Shown here one piece after another: positions 35,845 through 45,066 of a stretch of 64,000 bases of DNA (the stretch's first letter is position 1; every line of letters starts with the position of its first letter). The DNA lies in NCBI GenBank assembly GCA_965221725.1, contig OZ244909.1, forward strand, positions 3,844,001 to 3,908,000. The letters run 5' to 3'. A model generated the notes under the pieces. It was not told the DNA's origin, did not search any database, and saw only the letters and a program-made list of their open reading frames with translations. The DNA is from HK1 sp965221725 (lineage in GTDB: Bacteria; Pseudomonadota; Gammaproteobacteria; HK1). A program made the position numbers and the translations under genes.

Positions 35845-37023
35845 TTGAAGTCGCCCATGCCTCCGATCTCGCGCCGGATGCGGGATGTGCAGATGCCGAT
35901 CATCCCCTGGGTCGGCGACCTCATCCGGAGCACGCCGGGCACGATTTCACTCGGACAGGGCGTCGTGGATTACGGGCCGCCCGCCGCCGCGCACGAAGCG
36001 CTGGCCCGCTTTTGCGAAGATCCGGCGCGGCACAAGTATCAGCACGGTCTGGGCATCCCGGCGCTTCGCGAGCGCATCGCGGCGCGACTCGCGGCGGAGA
36101 ACGGCATCGACGCGGATCGGTTCGCGCTGATGGTGACGGCCGGCGGGAACATGGCATTCCTGACCGCGTTGCTGGCGATCTGCAACGAAGGCGACGAGGT
36201 GGTGCTCGTCCGGCCCTACTTCTTCAATCACGAGATGGCGGTGCGCATGATCGGCTGTCGGCCGGTGGTGGTGGCGGCGGATGGGCGCTATCAGCTCGAC
36301 CTGGCGGCCATCGAGGCCGCCGTCGGCCCGCGCACCCGGGCAATTGTCACCGTCTCGCCCAACAATCCGAGCGGGGCGGTGTATCCGGAGTCCGACCTGC
36401 GGGCGGTGAACGCGCTGTGCGCGGACCGGGGCCTGTTCCATCTCAGCGACGAGGTCTACGAGTACTTCGTGTTCGACGGCGCGCGGCACTTCTCCCCGGG
36501 CGCCATTGCCGGGGCGGAGCACCACACCGTGTGCATCTATTCGCTCAGCAAGTCGTACGGCTTCGCGAGCTGGCGGGTCGGATACATGCTGTTCCCCGCC
36601 GCGCTCCTCGAAACGATGGAGAAGATCCAGGATACCAACGTGATCTGCGCGCCCGCGGTCTCGCAGCATGCCGCGGTCGGGGTGCTCGACGCCGGCCGGA
36701 AGTGGGTCGAGGAACGGCTCGAATCCATCGCGGCGGTGCGCGGGATCGCCCTTGATTCGCTGTCGGGTCTCGGTGAGCGGGTCACGGTGCCGCGGGCGGA
36801 CGGGGCGTTCTACTTCTTCGTCCGCGTGGAGCGTGGCGGGGATTCGGTCGCGCTCGTCGAGCGCCTGATCCGCCGGCACCGGCTCGCGGTGATTCCGGGC
36901 CCGGCGTTCGGCGTGGACGACGGATGCTACCTGCGCATCGGCTACGGCGCGGTGGACGCCGCCACGATGGTGGAGGGCATGGACCGGTTCATCGCCGGGA
37001 TCCGTGCCCTCGATGCGCGATGA
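35845..37023 (+). CDS. Class I/II aminotransferase
   Basis: A 392-aa fold-type I PLP aminotransferase. The pattern ISLGQGVVDYGPP near the N-terminus, VTVSPNNPSGAVYPESDL, HLSDEVYEYFVFDG and the PLP lysine in IYSLSKSYGFASWRVGYM are those of aspartate/aromatic-type aminotransferases. I take the TTG at 35845 as the start because AAGGAG lies 5 bases in front of it; the ATG at 35857 is too far from that site, and the upstream open frame to 35764 has no ribosome binding site. Its stop is followed closely by the dihydroorotate dehydrogenase gene. The amino donor and acceptor are unknown. Confidence 0.88.
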   Translation: MKSPMPPISRRMRDVQMPIIPWVGDLIRSTPGTISLGQGVVDYGPPAAAHEALARFCEDPARHKYQHGLGIPALRERIAARLAAENGIDADRFALMVTAGGNMAFLTALLAICNEGDEVVLVRPYFFNHEMAVRMIGCRPVVVAADGRYQLDLAAIEAAVGPRTRAIVTVSPNNPSGAVYPESDLRAVNALCADRGLFHLSDEVYEYFVFDGARHFSPGAIAGAEHHTVCIYSLSKSYGFASWRVGYMLFPAALLETMEKIQDTNVICAPAVSQHAAVGVLDAGRKWVEERLESIAAVRGIALDSLSGLGERVTVPRADGAFYFFVRVERGGDSVALVERLIRRHRLAVIPGPAFGVDDGCYLRIGYGAVDAATMVEGMDRFIAGIRALDAR

Positions 37024-37051
37024 TGCTGCCGATGTTCGGAGGAGATTTCGG

Positions 37052-38074
37052 TTGACGGAAGACGACGCGGAGCACCGCCCCGGACTTCATGACCCCGGAC
37101 ATCATGGCCCTGGCCCGCGTGACCGGCAGCGACTCGCAGTCGAGTTCTGCGGAATGCCCTTCGGCACCCCGCTCGTCCTGCTCTCGGGCTGCGTGGGATT
37201 CGGTGAGGAATATACGCAGGTCGAGGGGTTCTCGAACCGCGACGCCGGGGCGATCTGCCTCAAGGGGACCACGCTCGACCCGAGGCTCGGCAACGCGCCC
37301 CACCGGGTGTGGGAGACGCCGGCGGGCATGCTCAACTCGATCGGGTTGCAGAACCCCGGCTCCCGCGCGGTGATCGACGAGATCCTGCCGACGCTCGACT
37401 TCAGCGAGACGCGGTTCTTCGCCAACCTATGCGGGTCCACCGTCGAGGAGTACGCCGAGCTCACGCGCCGGTTCGACGACTCTCCCATCGACGCGATGGA
37501 GATCAACATCTCGTGTCCGAACGTGCGCGAGGGCGGCGTGCTGTTCGGCAACGACTGCGAGATGTCGCATCGCGTCGTCGCCGCCTGCCGGGCGGTCACG
37601 GACAAGCCGCTCGTCACCAAACTTTCGCCGAACCAGACCGATATTGCGGAGAACGCGCGCCGCTGCATCGAGGCCGGCACCGACGGGCTCGCGGTCGTGA
37701 ACACGTTCGTCGGCATGGCGATCGATGTGCGCAAGCGACGTCCGGTGCTCGGCGCGAACCAGGGCGGGCTGTCCGGACCGGCCGTCAAGCCGATGGCGCT
37801 GTACCAGGTGCATCAGGTGCATCGGGTGGCGCGCCGGCACGGTGTTCCGATCATCGGTCAGGGCGGAGTCGCGTCGGCCGAGGATGCGCTGGAGTTCATG
37901 ATCGCGGGGGCGAGCGCGGTCGGGGTCGGCACCGCACTGTTCCACGATCCGCTGGTCTGCGTGCGGATCAACGAAGGGCTCGCCGACTACGCCCGCGAGC
38001 ACAACCTCGACCGCATTTCCCGTCTTGTCGGTACCCTGGAGCTCAACCGGAGCGCGGATTCCTGTTCCTGGTGA
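37052..38074 (+). CDS. Dihydroorotate dehydrogenase, class 1B-like
   Basis: A 340-aa FMN-dependent TIM-barrel protein of the dihydroorotate dehydrogenase class 1 family. MPFGTPLVLLSGCVGFGEEY opens the barrel, PAGMLNSIGLQNPG and INISCPNVREGGVLFGND hold the substrate asparagines and the active-site cysteine, and IIGQGGVASAEDALEFMIAGASAVGVGTALF is the phosphate-binding end. The start is probably the TTG at 37052, seven bases behind GGAGGAG; upstream codons overlap the aminotransferase gene. In class 1B enzymes a PyrK partner carries FAD and FeS; none is here, so it may use another acceptor or be encoded away from PyrK. The link with the aminotransferase is unexplained. Confidence 0.88.
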   Translation: MTEDDAEHRPGLHDPGHHGPGPRDRQRLAVEFCGMPFGTPLVLLSGCVGFGEEYTQVEGFSNRDAGAICLKGTTLDPRLGNAPHRVWETPAGMLNSIGLQNPGSRAVIDEILPTLDFSETRFFANLCGSTVEEYAELTRRFDDSPIDAMEINISCPNVREGGVLFGNDCEMSHRVVAACRAVTDKPLVTKLSPNQTDIAENARRCIEAGTDGLAVVNTFVGMAIDVRKRRPVLGANQGGLSGPAVKPMALYQVHQVHRVARRHGVPIIGQGGVASAEDALEFMIAGASAVGVGTALFHDPLVCVRINEGLADYAREHNLDRISRLVGTLELNRSADSCSW

Positions 38075-38184
38075 CCCGGGCGCGTTGAAACCCCAAGTGC
38101 TGCGAGGGTGCGGGCAGACCCCTGTCGCCTGGTAACCCGCGTGCGGCGCAGCCCATCCCGGTCGGCGCCGGTCGTGCCCGACGC

Positions 38185-38242
38185 TTCACCCCGGTTCCGT
38201 TTCACCCCTGTCTCATTTCACCCCTAATCTCATTTCACCCCG
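38185..38242 (+). repeat. 16-17 bp tandem repeat with TTCACCCC core, four units
   Basis: TTCACCCC begins at 38185, 38201, 38217 and, as TTCACCCC again, at 38234, so the period is 16-17 bp; the two middle units also share CTCAT. The last unit includes the stop codon of the minus-strand TPR gene (38235-38237). Read on the minus strand the core GGGGTGAAA resembles the GGTGAAAT end of the family A elements. Confidence 0.7.
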
Positions 38243-38576
38243 GTCCCGCCGAACGTTCGAGTCGGCGCAGGAACACCTGCATCTCCTTCACCGCCTGACG
38301 GTCGCCCTTCGCGTTCGCGGCGGTGATGCCGCGCCGCCAGGCGTGGGCGGCGCCGGCGGTGTCGCCCCCCTCGGCACATGCCTTGCCCAGAAGCTTCCAT
38401 GCCGCCGAGTACGACGGGTCCAGCTTGACCGCCTGCTCCAGATGCCGGCGGGAGGCGCCGGGGTCGGAGCGTTCCAGAAATGCCCGGCCGAGACCGAACC
38501 GCACCGCCGGGCCGTCCCGGCCAGCTGCGATCAGTGCCTCCAGATTCGCGATGAGCGTGTCGCCGTCCATGCTCAT
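38235..38576 (-). CDS. Small TPR-repeat protein
   Basis: A 113-aa protein built of tetratricopeptide-like helical pairs: AVRFGLGRAFLERSDPGASRRHLEQAVKLDP followed by SYSAAWKLLGKACAEGGDTAGAAHAW, ending in a charged helix AVKEMQVFLRRLERS. TPR units bind other proteins; no enzymatic role is seen. The ATG at 38576 overlaps the TrkH stop by 4 bp, so it is made together with the K+ transporter and may interact with it or simply share the transcript. The stop codon lies inside a short tandem repeat. Confidence 0.78.
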   Translation of the reverse strand: MSMDGDTLIANLEALIAAGRDGPAVRFGLGRAFLERSDPGASRRHLEQAVKLDPSYSAAWKLLGKACAEGGDTAGAAHAWRRGITAANAKGDRQAVKEMQVFLRRLERSAGPG

Positions 38577-40024
38577 CCCCGCCAGAACGCCGGCGAGAGC
38601 AGCACCAGCAGGGTGAAGATCTCCAGGCGGCCGAGCAGCATCGCGAGCGAGAGGAGCCACTTCGCGGTGTCGCTGATGTCGGCGTAGTGCAGGCCGACCC
38701 CGCCGAGCCCCGGGCCGAGATTGTTCATGCAGGCGGCGACGGCGGAGAACGCGGTGACCTGATCGAGCCCGGTCGCCATCAGTGCGAGCAGCAGCAGCGA
38801 GAACGTCGCCACGTACGTCGCGAAGAAGCCCCAGACCGCGTCGACCACCCGGGGCGGCAAGACCGTGTCGCCGACCTTGATGGGCACCCGGGCGCTGGGA
38901 TGGACGAGCCGGACGATCTCGCGCATCCCCTGCTTGTACAGCAGCAGGACCCGGATCACCTTGAGCCCCCCGCCGGTCGAGCCGGCGCAGCCGCCGACGA
39001 AGCTCGCAAACAGGAGCAGCACCGGCAGGAAGCTCGGCCAGGTGTGGTAGTCTGCGGTGGTGAAGCCGGTGGTGGTGCTGATGGACACTGCCTGGAACAC
39101 GCCGATGCGCAGCGCGGTAAGCGGGTCCGTGAATGTCCCGGAGATGAACAGGTAGACGGAGGTCACCAGGGCCATGCCGCCGAGGAGCAGCAGATAGCAC
39201 CGGAGTTCGGGGTCCGCCCGATAGGCTGCGAACCCCCGCGAGCGCCAGGCCGTGAAGTGCAGTGCGAAGTTCACTCCCGCGGCGGCCATGAACACGATGG
39301 CGACCAGCTCCACGAAGGGGCTGTCGAAGTATCCGAGGCTCGCGTCGTGGGTCGAGAAACCGCCGATGGCGACGGTGGAGAGCGCGTGGCAGATCGCATC
39401 GAACGAACTCATCCCCGCGGCCCGGTAGGCGAGGCCGCACAGCACGGTGAGCAGCAGGTAGAGGTACCACAGCGCCTTGGCGGTCTCGGTGATGCGCGGC
39501 GTCAGCTTGGAGTCCTTCATCGGCCCCGGCGTCTCCGCGCGGTAGAGCTGCATGCCGCCGATGCCCAGCATGGGCGCGATGGCGACCGCGAGCACGATGA
39601 TGCCCATGCCGCCGAGCCATTGCAGGAGGTGGCGGTAGAAGAGCACCGCCCGGGGGAGATGGTCGAGTCCGGTGATGACTGTTGCTCCGGTGGTGGTGAG
39701 ACCGGAGACGGATTCGAATACCGCGTCCGCAAGCGACAGATCCGGGGTGTCGCTCAGCAGCAGCGGCACGCTGCCGGTGGCTCCGAGCGCGAGCCAGAAG
39801 GCGACGACGATGACGAATCCGTCGCGCAGTCTCAGGTCGCCGCGCGCGCGCCGGGCCGGAAACCACAGTGCGGTCCCGGCGCCCGCCACGAGCAGCATCG
39901 AGGCGATGAACGGCGGCGCCGACGGTTCGGCGTAGAACCACGCGATGCCGATGGGGGGCAGCATGGTGAGGCTGAACACCATGAGCAGCAGGCCCAGGAT
40001 GCGCTGAATGGCGCGGAGCTGCAT
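38573..40024 (-). CDS. trkH: Potassium uptake channel protein TrkH
   Basis: A 483-aa TrkH/KtrB-type K+ channel subunit with four repeated membrane-pore-membrane units. Selectivity-filter segments can be read as SGLTTTGATVITG (about residue 110), ALSTVAIGGFSTHD (about 220), SISTTTGFTTADY (about 320) and AACMNNLGPGLGG (about 435). It imports potassium with TrkA as nucleotide-binding regulator, which is encoded just upstream. trkA-trkH following ntrYX is a common proteobacterial arrangement. Confidence 0.95.
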   Translation of the reverse strand: MQLRAIQRILGLLLMVFSLTMLPPIGIAWFYAEPSAPPFIASMLLVAGAGTALWFPARRARGDLRLRDGFVIVVAFWLALGATGSVPLLLSDTPDLSLADAVFESVSGLTTTGATVITGLDHLPRAVLFYRHLLQWLGGMGIIVLAVAIAPMLGIGGMQLYRAETPGPMKDSKLTPRITETAKALWYLYLLLTVLCGLAYRAAGMSSFDAICHALSTVAIGGFSTHDASLGYFDSPFVELVAIVFMAAAGVNFALHFTAWRSRGFAAYRADPELRCYLLLLGGMALVTSVYLFISGTFTDPLTALRIGVFQAVSISTTTGFTTADYHTWPSFLPVLLLFASFVGGCAGSTGGGLKVIRVLLLYKQGMREIVRLVHPSARVPIKVGDTVLPPRVVDAVWGFFATYVATFSLLLLALMATGLDQVTAFSAVAACMNNLGPGLGGVGLHYADISDTAKWLLSLAMLLGRLEIFTLLVLLSPAFWRG

Positions 40025-40046
40025 GACTCGTCCCGGAAGACCCGTC

Positions 40047-41420
40047 TCAGAAGAACGTCACGCCGACCTGGAACAGCTTTTCGACCTCGGGCACCTTCTT
40101 CTTGTCGGTGAGGAAGAGGATCACATGGTCGCCGTTCTCGATGACCGTGTCGTGGTGAGCGATGACGACGTTCTCCCCGCGCACGATGGCATCGATGGTG
40201 GTGCCGGCGGGCAGCTTGATGTCCTCGACCGCCCGGCCCACCACCTTGGAGGTGCGCCGGTCGCCGTGCGCGATCGCCTCGATCGCCTCCGCCGCGCCGC
40301 GCCGCAGCGAGTGTACCGCCGCCACGTCTCCGCGCCGCACATGGGCAAGCAGCACGCTCACCGTCGTCTGCTGCGGGGAGATCGCGATGTCGATGGCGCC
40401 GCCCTGGACCAGATCCACGTAGGCGCTGCGGTTGATCAGCGCCATGACCTTGCGGGCGCCCAGACGCCTGGCGAGCATGGCGGAGAGAATGTTGACCTGG
40501 TCGTCGTTGGTGACCGCGCAGAACACGTCCGTCTGATCGATGCCCTCCTCGCGAAGCAGGTCCTCGTCCGCCGCTTCGCCCTGCAGGACGACGGTGGCGT
40601 TCAGGACCTCGGACAGCCGCTCGGCCCGTTTGGGCGAGTGCTCGATGAGCTTCACATGCACCTGCCGCTCCAGTCCCGCGGCGAGCCGCCGGCCGATGTT
40701 GCCGCCGCCGGCGAGCATGATCCGGCGCACCGGCCGGTCGAGCTTGCGCAACTCGCCCATGACTGCGCGGCTGTGCTCGGCGGCCGCGACGAAGAACACC
40801 TCGTCGTCGGCTTCGATCAGGGTGTCGCCCTCGGGGATGATGCCGACCCCGCGGCGGAAGATCGCCGCCACCCGGGACTCGATGGCCGGCATGCGGGTGG
40901 GGAGTTCGCGCAGCGCATGGCCGACGAGAGGGCCGCCGTAATATGCCTTCACCCCGACGAGTCGTACCCTTCCGTTGGCGAAGTCGAGCACCTGTAGTGC
41001 TCCGGGGGTTTCGATGAGCCGCTGGATGTACTCCGTGACGAGCTGCTCGGGGCTGATGAGGAGGTCGATGGGAAGCGCGTCCCGGGCGAAGAGCTCGCCG
41101 TGCCCGACGTAGCCGGCGGAGCGCACCCGTGCGATCTTGGTCGGTGTGCGGAAGAGGGTCCAGGCGACCTGGCACGCGACCATGTTCGTCTCGTCGCTGC
41201 TGGTTACCGCGAGGATGAGGTCGGCGTCCTCCGCTCCGGCGCTCGCCAGTACGTCGGGGTGCGATGCGCGCCCGTGAACGGTCCGGATGTCGAGGTGGTC
41301 CTGGAGCGAGCGCAGCCTGCGGTTGTCGGTGTCGACGACGGTGATGTCGTTCGCCTCGCTCGCCAGTGTCTCTGCGACGGTGGAGCCGACCTGCCCCGCG
41401 CCGAGAATGATGATCTTCAC
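40047..41420 (-). CDS. trkA: Trk system potassium regulator TrkA
   Basis: A 457-aa cytoplasmic RCK protein with two tandem nucleotide-binding halves: MKIIILGAGQVGSTVAETLA with the acidic ribose ligand in ITVVDTD at the start, and IMLAGGGNIGRRLAAGLE near residue 228. Each is followed by a TrkA-C domain. It binds NAD(H) or adenine nucleotides and gates TrkH. It starts 12 bp after the ntrX stop codon and precedes trkH by 22 bp. Confidence 0.96.
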   Translation of the reverse strand: MKIIILGAGQVGSTVAETLASEANDITVVDTDNRRLRSLQDHLDIRTVHGRASHPDVLASAGAEDADLILAVTSSDETNMVACQVAWTLFRTPTKIARVRSAGYVGHGELFARDALPIDLLISPEQLVTEYIQRLIETPGALQVLDFANGRVRLVGVKAYYGGPLVGHALRELPTRMPAIESRVAAIFRRGVGIIPEGDTLIEADDEVFFVAAAEHSRAVMGELRKLDRPVRRIMLAGGGNIGRRLAAGLERQVHVKLIEHSPKRAERLSEVLNATVVLQGEAADEDLLREEGIDQTDVFCAVTNDDQVNILSAMLARRLGARKVMALINRSAYVDLVQGGAIDIAISPQQTTVSVLLAHVRRGDVAAVHSLRRGAAEAIEAIAHGDRRTSKVVGRAVEDIKLPAGTTIDAIVRGENVVIAHHDTVIENGDHVILFLTDKKKVPEVEKLFQVGVTFF

Positions 41421-41432
41421 GAGGGTCGCCGG

Positions 41433-42830
41433 TCAGTCGCCGCCACGCGGCGAGAGCACCGCCGATGACTTCGGATCGATTCCGAGTCCGCGCAGCTTTC
41501 GGTACAGGTGCGTGCGCTCGATTCCCGCCGCCGTCGCGACCTTGCTCACGCTGCCGCCTGCCTTGCGCAGCCGGTATTCGAGATAGGCGCGTTCGAACTG
41601 CTCCCGTGCCTCCCGGAACGGGACCTCGAATTCGATGATCTCGTCGTCTCGACGTTCGAATTCCGTGGTGGCTCCGAGAGCCGCTTCGACCGCCTCGAGC
41701 TCGATGACGGACCCGCTTCCAAGGATGAGCAGGCGCTGAAGCACGTTGATCAGCTCCCGCACGTTGCCCGGCCAACCGTGGTTTCGAAGCCGGTTCTGCG
41801 CGCCTACGGTCAGGCGACGATTGGGCAGGTTCTCGCGGGTGACGAGCACGTCGATGTAGTAGGACACGAGCTCCGGGATGTCTTCGCGATGGTCACGAAG
41901 CGGCGGTACCGCGAGAGGCACGACGTTGAGCAGGTAGTAGAGATCCTCGCGCAACCGCGAATCCGCAACGGCTCGACCGATGTCCGCGCGGCTTGCGGTG
42001 ACGATGCGGACATTGAGCGGCACCGGCTCCGCGCCGCCGACGCGATGGAACGAGCGTTCCTGCAGCATGGTGACCAGCCGGGACTGGATCTCCGGATCCA
42101 TGTCCCCGATGTCCTCGAGGAAGAGCGTGCCGCCGTTCGCCTTCTCCACCGCACCATAGTGGACGATCGGACCGTCCTCGGCCCCGAAGACTTCGGTCTG
42201 GCCGGGGGCTCCGGTGAGGCCCGCAATGCGCAGGCGCACGAACGGGCCCGGCGCGCGGGGGCTGTGGGCGTGGAGGTAGCGCGCGAAGAGCTCCTTGCCG
42301 CTGCCCGGTTCCCCGGTGATCAGCACCGGGGTGTCGTGCTCGGCGATGCGCTTGACCTGGTCGCGCAGGCTGCGCATGAGGGTGCTGCGCCCGATGGGCT
42401 CCGATGCCTGCAGCGCCTCGCGCCTGAGCCCCAGGTTCTCGCGTCTGAGCTCCGCCGCTTCCAGTGCGCGCCGCACTGCCAGCAGCAGCTTCGCGGTGGA
42501 GAGCGGCTTTTCGAGGAAGTCGTACGCGCCGAGCCGCGTTGCCTCGACGGCGGTCTCGATCGTGCCGTGGCCGGACATCATGATGACCGGGGGGGCTCCG
42601 GTGCCCGTTTCCGACCATTCTCCCAGCAGGGAGATGCCGTCCGTGTCGGGCATCCAGATATCGAGAAGGATGAGGTCCGGCCGGCGGTTTCGCCGCGCCG
42701 CGCGCGCGGTTTCGGCGTCCTCGGCGACCTCCACGTGGTAGCCCTCGTCTTCGAGGATCTCCTTGACGAGCGAGCGGATTCCGACCTCGTCATCGACGAC
42801 GAGAATGTTCGACGGTGCGGGCATCGGCAT
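41433..42830 (-). CDS. ntrX: NtrX-type response regulator
   Basis: A 465-aa response regulator: receiver domain SNILVVDDEVGIRSLVKEIL with the phospho-Asp in LILLDIWMPDTDG, an AAA+ domain with Walker A LITGEPGSGKELFARYL and Walker B NGGTLFLEDIGDM, and a C-terminal Fis-type helix-turn-helix (GGSVSKVATAAGIERTHLYRKLRGLG). The GAFTGA loop that contacts sigma-54 is missing: the segment between EVFGAEDG and GAVEKANGG is shortened. It may therefore not activate sigma-54 promoters, as reported for some NtrX proteins. Cognate kinase NtrY is encoded just upstream. The start is one of two nearby ATGs (42830 or 42824). NtrYX is linked to nitrogen and redox or envelope control. Confidence 0.92.
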   Translation of the reverse strand: MPMPAPSNILVVDDEVGIRSLVKEILEDEGYHVEVAEDAETARAARRNRRPDLILLDIWMPDTDGISLLGEWSETGTGAPPVIMMSGHGTIETAVEATRLGAYDFLEKPLSTAKLLLAVRRALEAAELRRENLGLRREALQASEPIGRSTLMRSLRDQVKRIAEHDTPVLITGEPGSGKELFARYLHAHSPRAPGPFVRLRIAGLTGAPGQTEVFGAEDGPIVHYGAVEKANGGTLFLEDIGDMDPEIQSRLVTMLQERSFHRVGGAEPVPLNVRIVTASRADIGRAVADSRLREDLYYLLNVVPLAVPPLRDHREDIPELVSYYIDVLVTRENLPNRRLTVGAQNRLRNHGWPGNVRELINVLQRLLILGSGSVIELEAVEAALGATTEFERRDDEIIEFEVPFREAREQFERAYLEYRLRKAGGSVSKVATAAGIERTHLYRKLRGLGIDPKSSAVLSPRGGD

Positions 42831-42840
42831 GATTCCGGGC

Positions 42841-45066
42841 TCAGGAGTTCGGCGGCAGCGCGCCGGCGTCGCCGGGCGGCCCCGGATCGACGGCAGCATC
42901 GGCGCCCGGCAGCAGGACGGTGATGCGCGCGCCGCCTTCGAGTGCATTGCCGCCTGAAATGGCGCCACCGTGCTCTTCGACGATCTTTTTCGCGATGGCC
43001 AGCCCCAGACCGGTTCCCCCGGGTTTCGACGTCACGTAGGGCTCGAAAATGCGATCGGCCTGGTCGTCGCGAAAGCCGGGGCCCGAGTCGTGCACGGAAA
43101 GCTCCACCATCGCGTCGTCCCGGATGCTGCCGCTGCGAGTCTGCGTCAGTACCCGCGGGGTCGGCCCGTCGCCGCACGCCTCGACCGCATTCTTCAGCAG
43201 ATTGTGCAGCAATTGCCGCAGGCGATCCGGGTCGGCATGGACGAGGGCGGGTCCTCGGTCGGGGCTGACCTCGAAGCGAACCGTCGGGGAGGCGGTGCGG
43301 TACAGCACCACGACGTCGAGGATCAGCGTGTTCAGGTCGATGGATGTCGGGCGCATGGCCGGCGTGCGCGCGTAGTCGGTGAATGCGTTCACCATGCCCT
43401 TCATGGACTCCACCTGCTGGACGATGGTGCGGGTCAGGCGATCCATGTGTGCCGTATCGACCGAACCGCCCTTGTGAAGGTACTTGTCCCGGAGGCGCTC
43501 CGCCGCGAGCTGGATCGGAGTGAGGGGGTTCTTGATTTCGTGTGCGAGCCGCCGCGCCACTTCGCTCCAGGCGGCGTTTCTCTGCGCCTGGATGAACTCG
43601 GTGACGTCGTCGAACACGATCACATCCCCCTCGCCGCCGACGAGCGCCGCGGCGCTGCATACCAGCATGCGCTGGCCCCGGGGCGTGGCCACGCTGATCT
43701 GCTCGCGGCTATCGCGCAGCCCGTCGGCGGTGGTCTCCTCGATGCGCTCGAACAGCCGGCGCAAGAACGGGTCGAGCCGGGGGTGCAGGTCGGCCAGGGA
43801 TTCCAGCGTTCGGCCGATCATCGCATCGAGGTCGACCGCGAGAATATCCGCCGCCGCCCGGTTGGCGGTCACGAGCCGGTGCTCGCCGTCAAGGGTCAGC
43901 ACCCCGGTGGACAGCCGCCGCAGCACCGTCACGAGGTAGGCACGCTGTGCTTCGACGAGCTGCTGGCTCTGGCGTGTCTCGTCGTGGGCCCGCTTGAGCT
44001 GGCGGGTCATCTCGTTGAAAGACGCGACGAGGAATCCGATCTCGTCCCGGGTCGCGCTCGGGAGCTGCGTCTCGTAGTCTCCGCTCGCCACCGCCTTCGT
44101 GCCTTCCGAAAGATCCTGCAGCGGCGCGACCATGCGCCTGGCCGAGCGGAACGCCGCGTACACCGCGGTGAACAGACTCACGAGCAGCACGATGGACAGC
44201 GTGAGGGTGAAGCTGAGCTTCAGGGGCTTGCGCAGGTACGACAGCTCCCGGTACTTCGCCGACGCGGACTCCACGCTGTCGGCAAGGGCATTCATCCGTT
44301 CCGTCACCGGAAAGAGCGCCTGCAGCAGTCGCGGCTCGGTGGTTGCATCGTGCGATGGAACCGACACCACCACCTGCACGTGCAGCCCGCTGTCACCGAT
44401 GTCGTCGAGGCCGATGTAATCACCGGCGCCCCGCGCCTGCGACATGATGGAGTCGCTGGGCCGGTTCGGCACCACCGCGGTGGGGTCCACGTTGCTCGAT
44501 CCCACGATGCGTCCGTTCGCGCCGATGAGCGTGAATTCCGCCGCGCCGCTGAGGCGACGGGCGTCGTCGAGCGCGCTGACCGCCTCGTTGTCGGCGAGCG
44601 GTTCGATGTCCGCCGCGATTCTCGCGGTCTGCGCGAGGAGTTCGCGCATGCGCACTCCGAGCGCGGTGCGGCTGAGGTCCAGCGCATCGTTCAGGGCCTC
44701 CTCGATGCGCACGTCGAACCAACTGTCGATCCCGCGGTGCAGGAACTGGAGCGAGAAGTAGTACACGATGGAGACCGGCGTGACGGACAGGACCACGAAC
44801 ACGAGCACCATCCGCATCGTGAGCTTGGCGCCCGGGCGTCGCTCCCGTGCCTGGTGGAGCAAGGTGTAGAGGTTCCAGGCGATCAGGCCGCCCAGGCCGA
44901 TCAGCGCCACCGCATTGACCGCGAGCAGCACCGAGTAGAGTTCGCCGAAGCTCGCCGAGTCCTGCGTGGCGTTGCTCATGAGGTAGGTCGATCCGAGCAG
45001 GACAAAGCCCAGAAAGGCAATCGGGACGGCGCTCTGTCCGAGCCGGTTCACGGCTCGACCTGCCAT
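42841..45066 (-). CDS. ntrY: NtrY-type sensor histidine kinase
   Basis: A 741-aa membrane kinase. Membrane helices lie in the first 100 residues (SAVPIAFLGFVLLGSTYL, LLAVNAVALIGLGGLIAWNL, MVLVFVVLSVTPVSIVYYF), then a periplasmic-type segment and another helix TLSIVLLVSLFTAVYAAF. These are followed by a HAMP linker, a PAS domain (VLRRLSTGVLTLDGEHRLV), the dimerisation box VARRLAHEIKNPLTPIQLAA with the phospho-His, and the ATPase boxes HNLLKNAVEA and GTGLGLAIAKKIVEEHGG. The start at 45066 is chosen because the helix follows at once; the frame is open further upstream through the DUF4390 gene. Confidence 0.93.
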   Translation of the reverse strand: MAGRAVNRLGQSAVPIAFLGFVLLGSTYLMSNATQDSASFGELYSVLLAVNAVALIGLGGLIAWNLYTLLHQARERRPGAKLTMRMVLVFVVLSVTPVSIVYYFSLQFLHRGIDSWFDVRIEEALNDALDLSRTALGVRMRELLAQTARIAADIEPLADNEAVSALDDARRLSGAAEFTLIGANGRIVGSSNVDPTAVVPNRPSDSIMSQARGAGDYIGLDDIGDSGLHVQVVVSVPSHDATTEPRLLQALFPVTERMNALADSVESASAKYRELSYLRKPLKLSFTLTLSIVLLVSLFTAVYAAFRSARRMVAPLQDLSEGTKAVASGDYETQLPSATRDEIGFLVASFNEMTRQLKRAHDETRQSQQLVEAQRAYLVTVLRRLSTGVLTLDGEHRLVTANRAAADILAVDLDAMIGRTLESLADLHPRLDPFLRRLFERIEETTADGLRDSREQISVATPRGQRMLVCSAAALVGGEGDVIVFDDVTEFIQAQRNAAWSEVARRLAHEIKNPLTPIQLAAERLRDKYLHKGGSVDTAHMDRLTRTIVQQVESMKGMVNAFTDYARTPAMRPTSIDLNTLILDVVVLYRTASPTVRFEVSPDRGPALVHADPDRLRQLLHNLLKNAVEACGDGPTPRVLTQTRSGSIRDDAMVELSVHDSGPGFRDDQADRIFEPYVTSKPGGTGLGLAIAKKIVEEHGGAISGGNALEGGARITVLLPGADAAVDPGPPGDAGALPPNS

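Noticed and set aside
41433..42830. NtrX as a classical sigma-54 activator
   Set aside because: The GAFTGA loop is not present between the Walker motifs.
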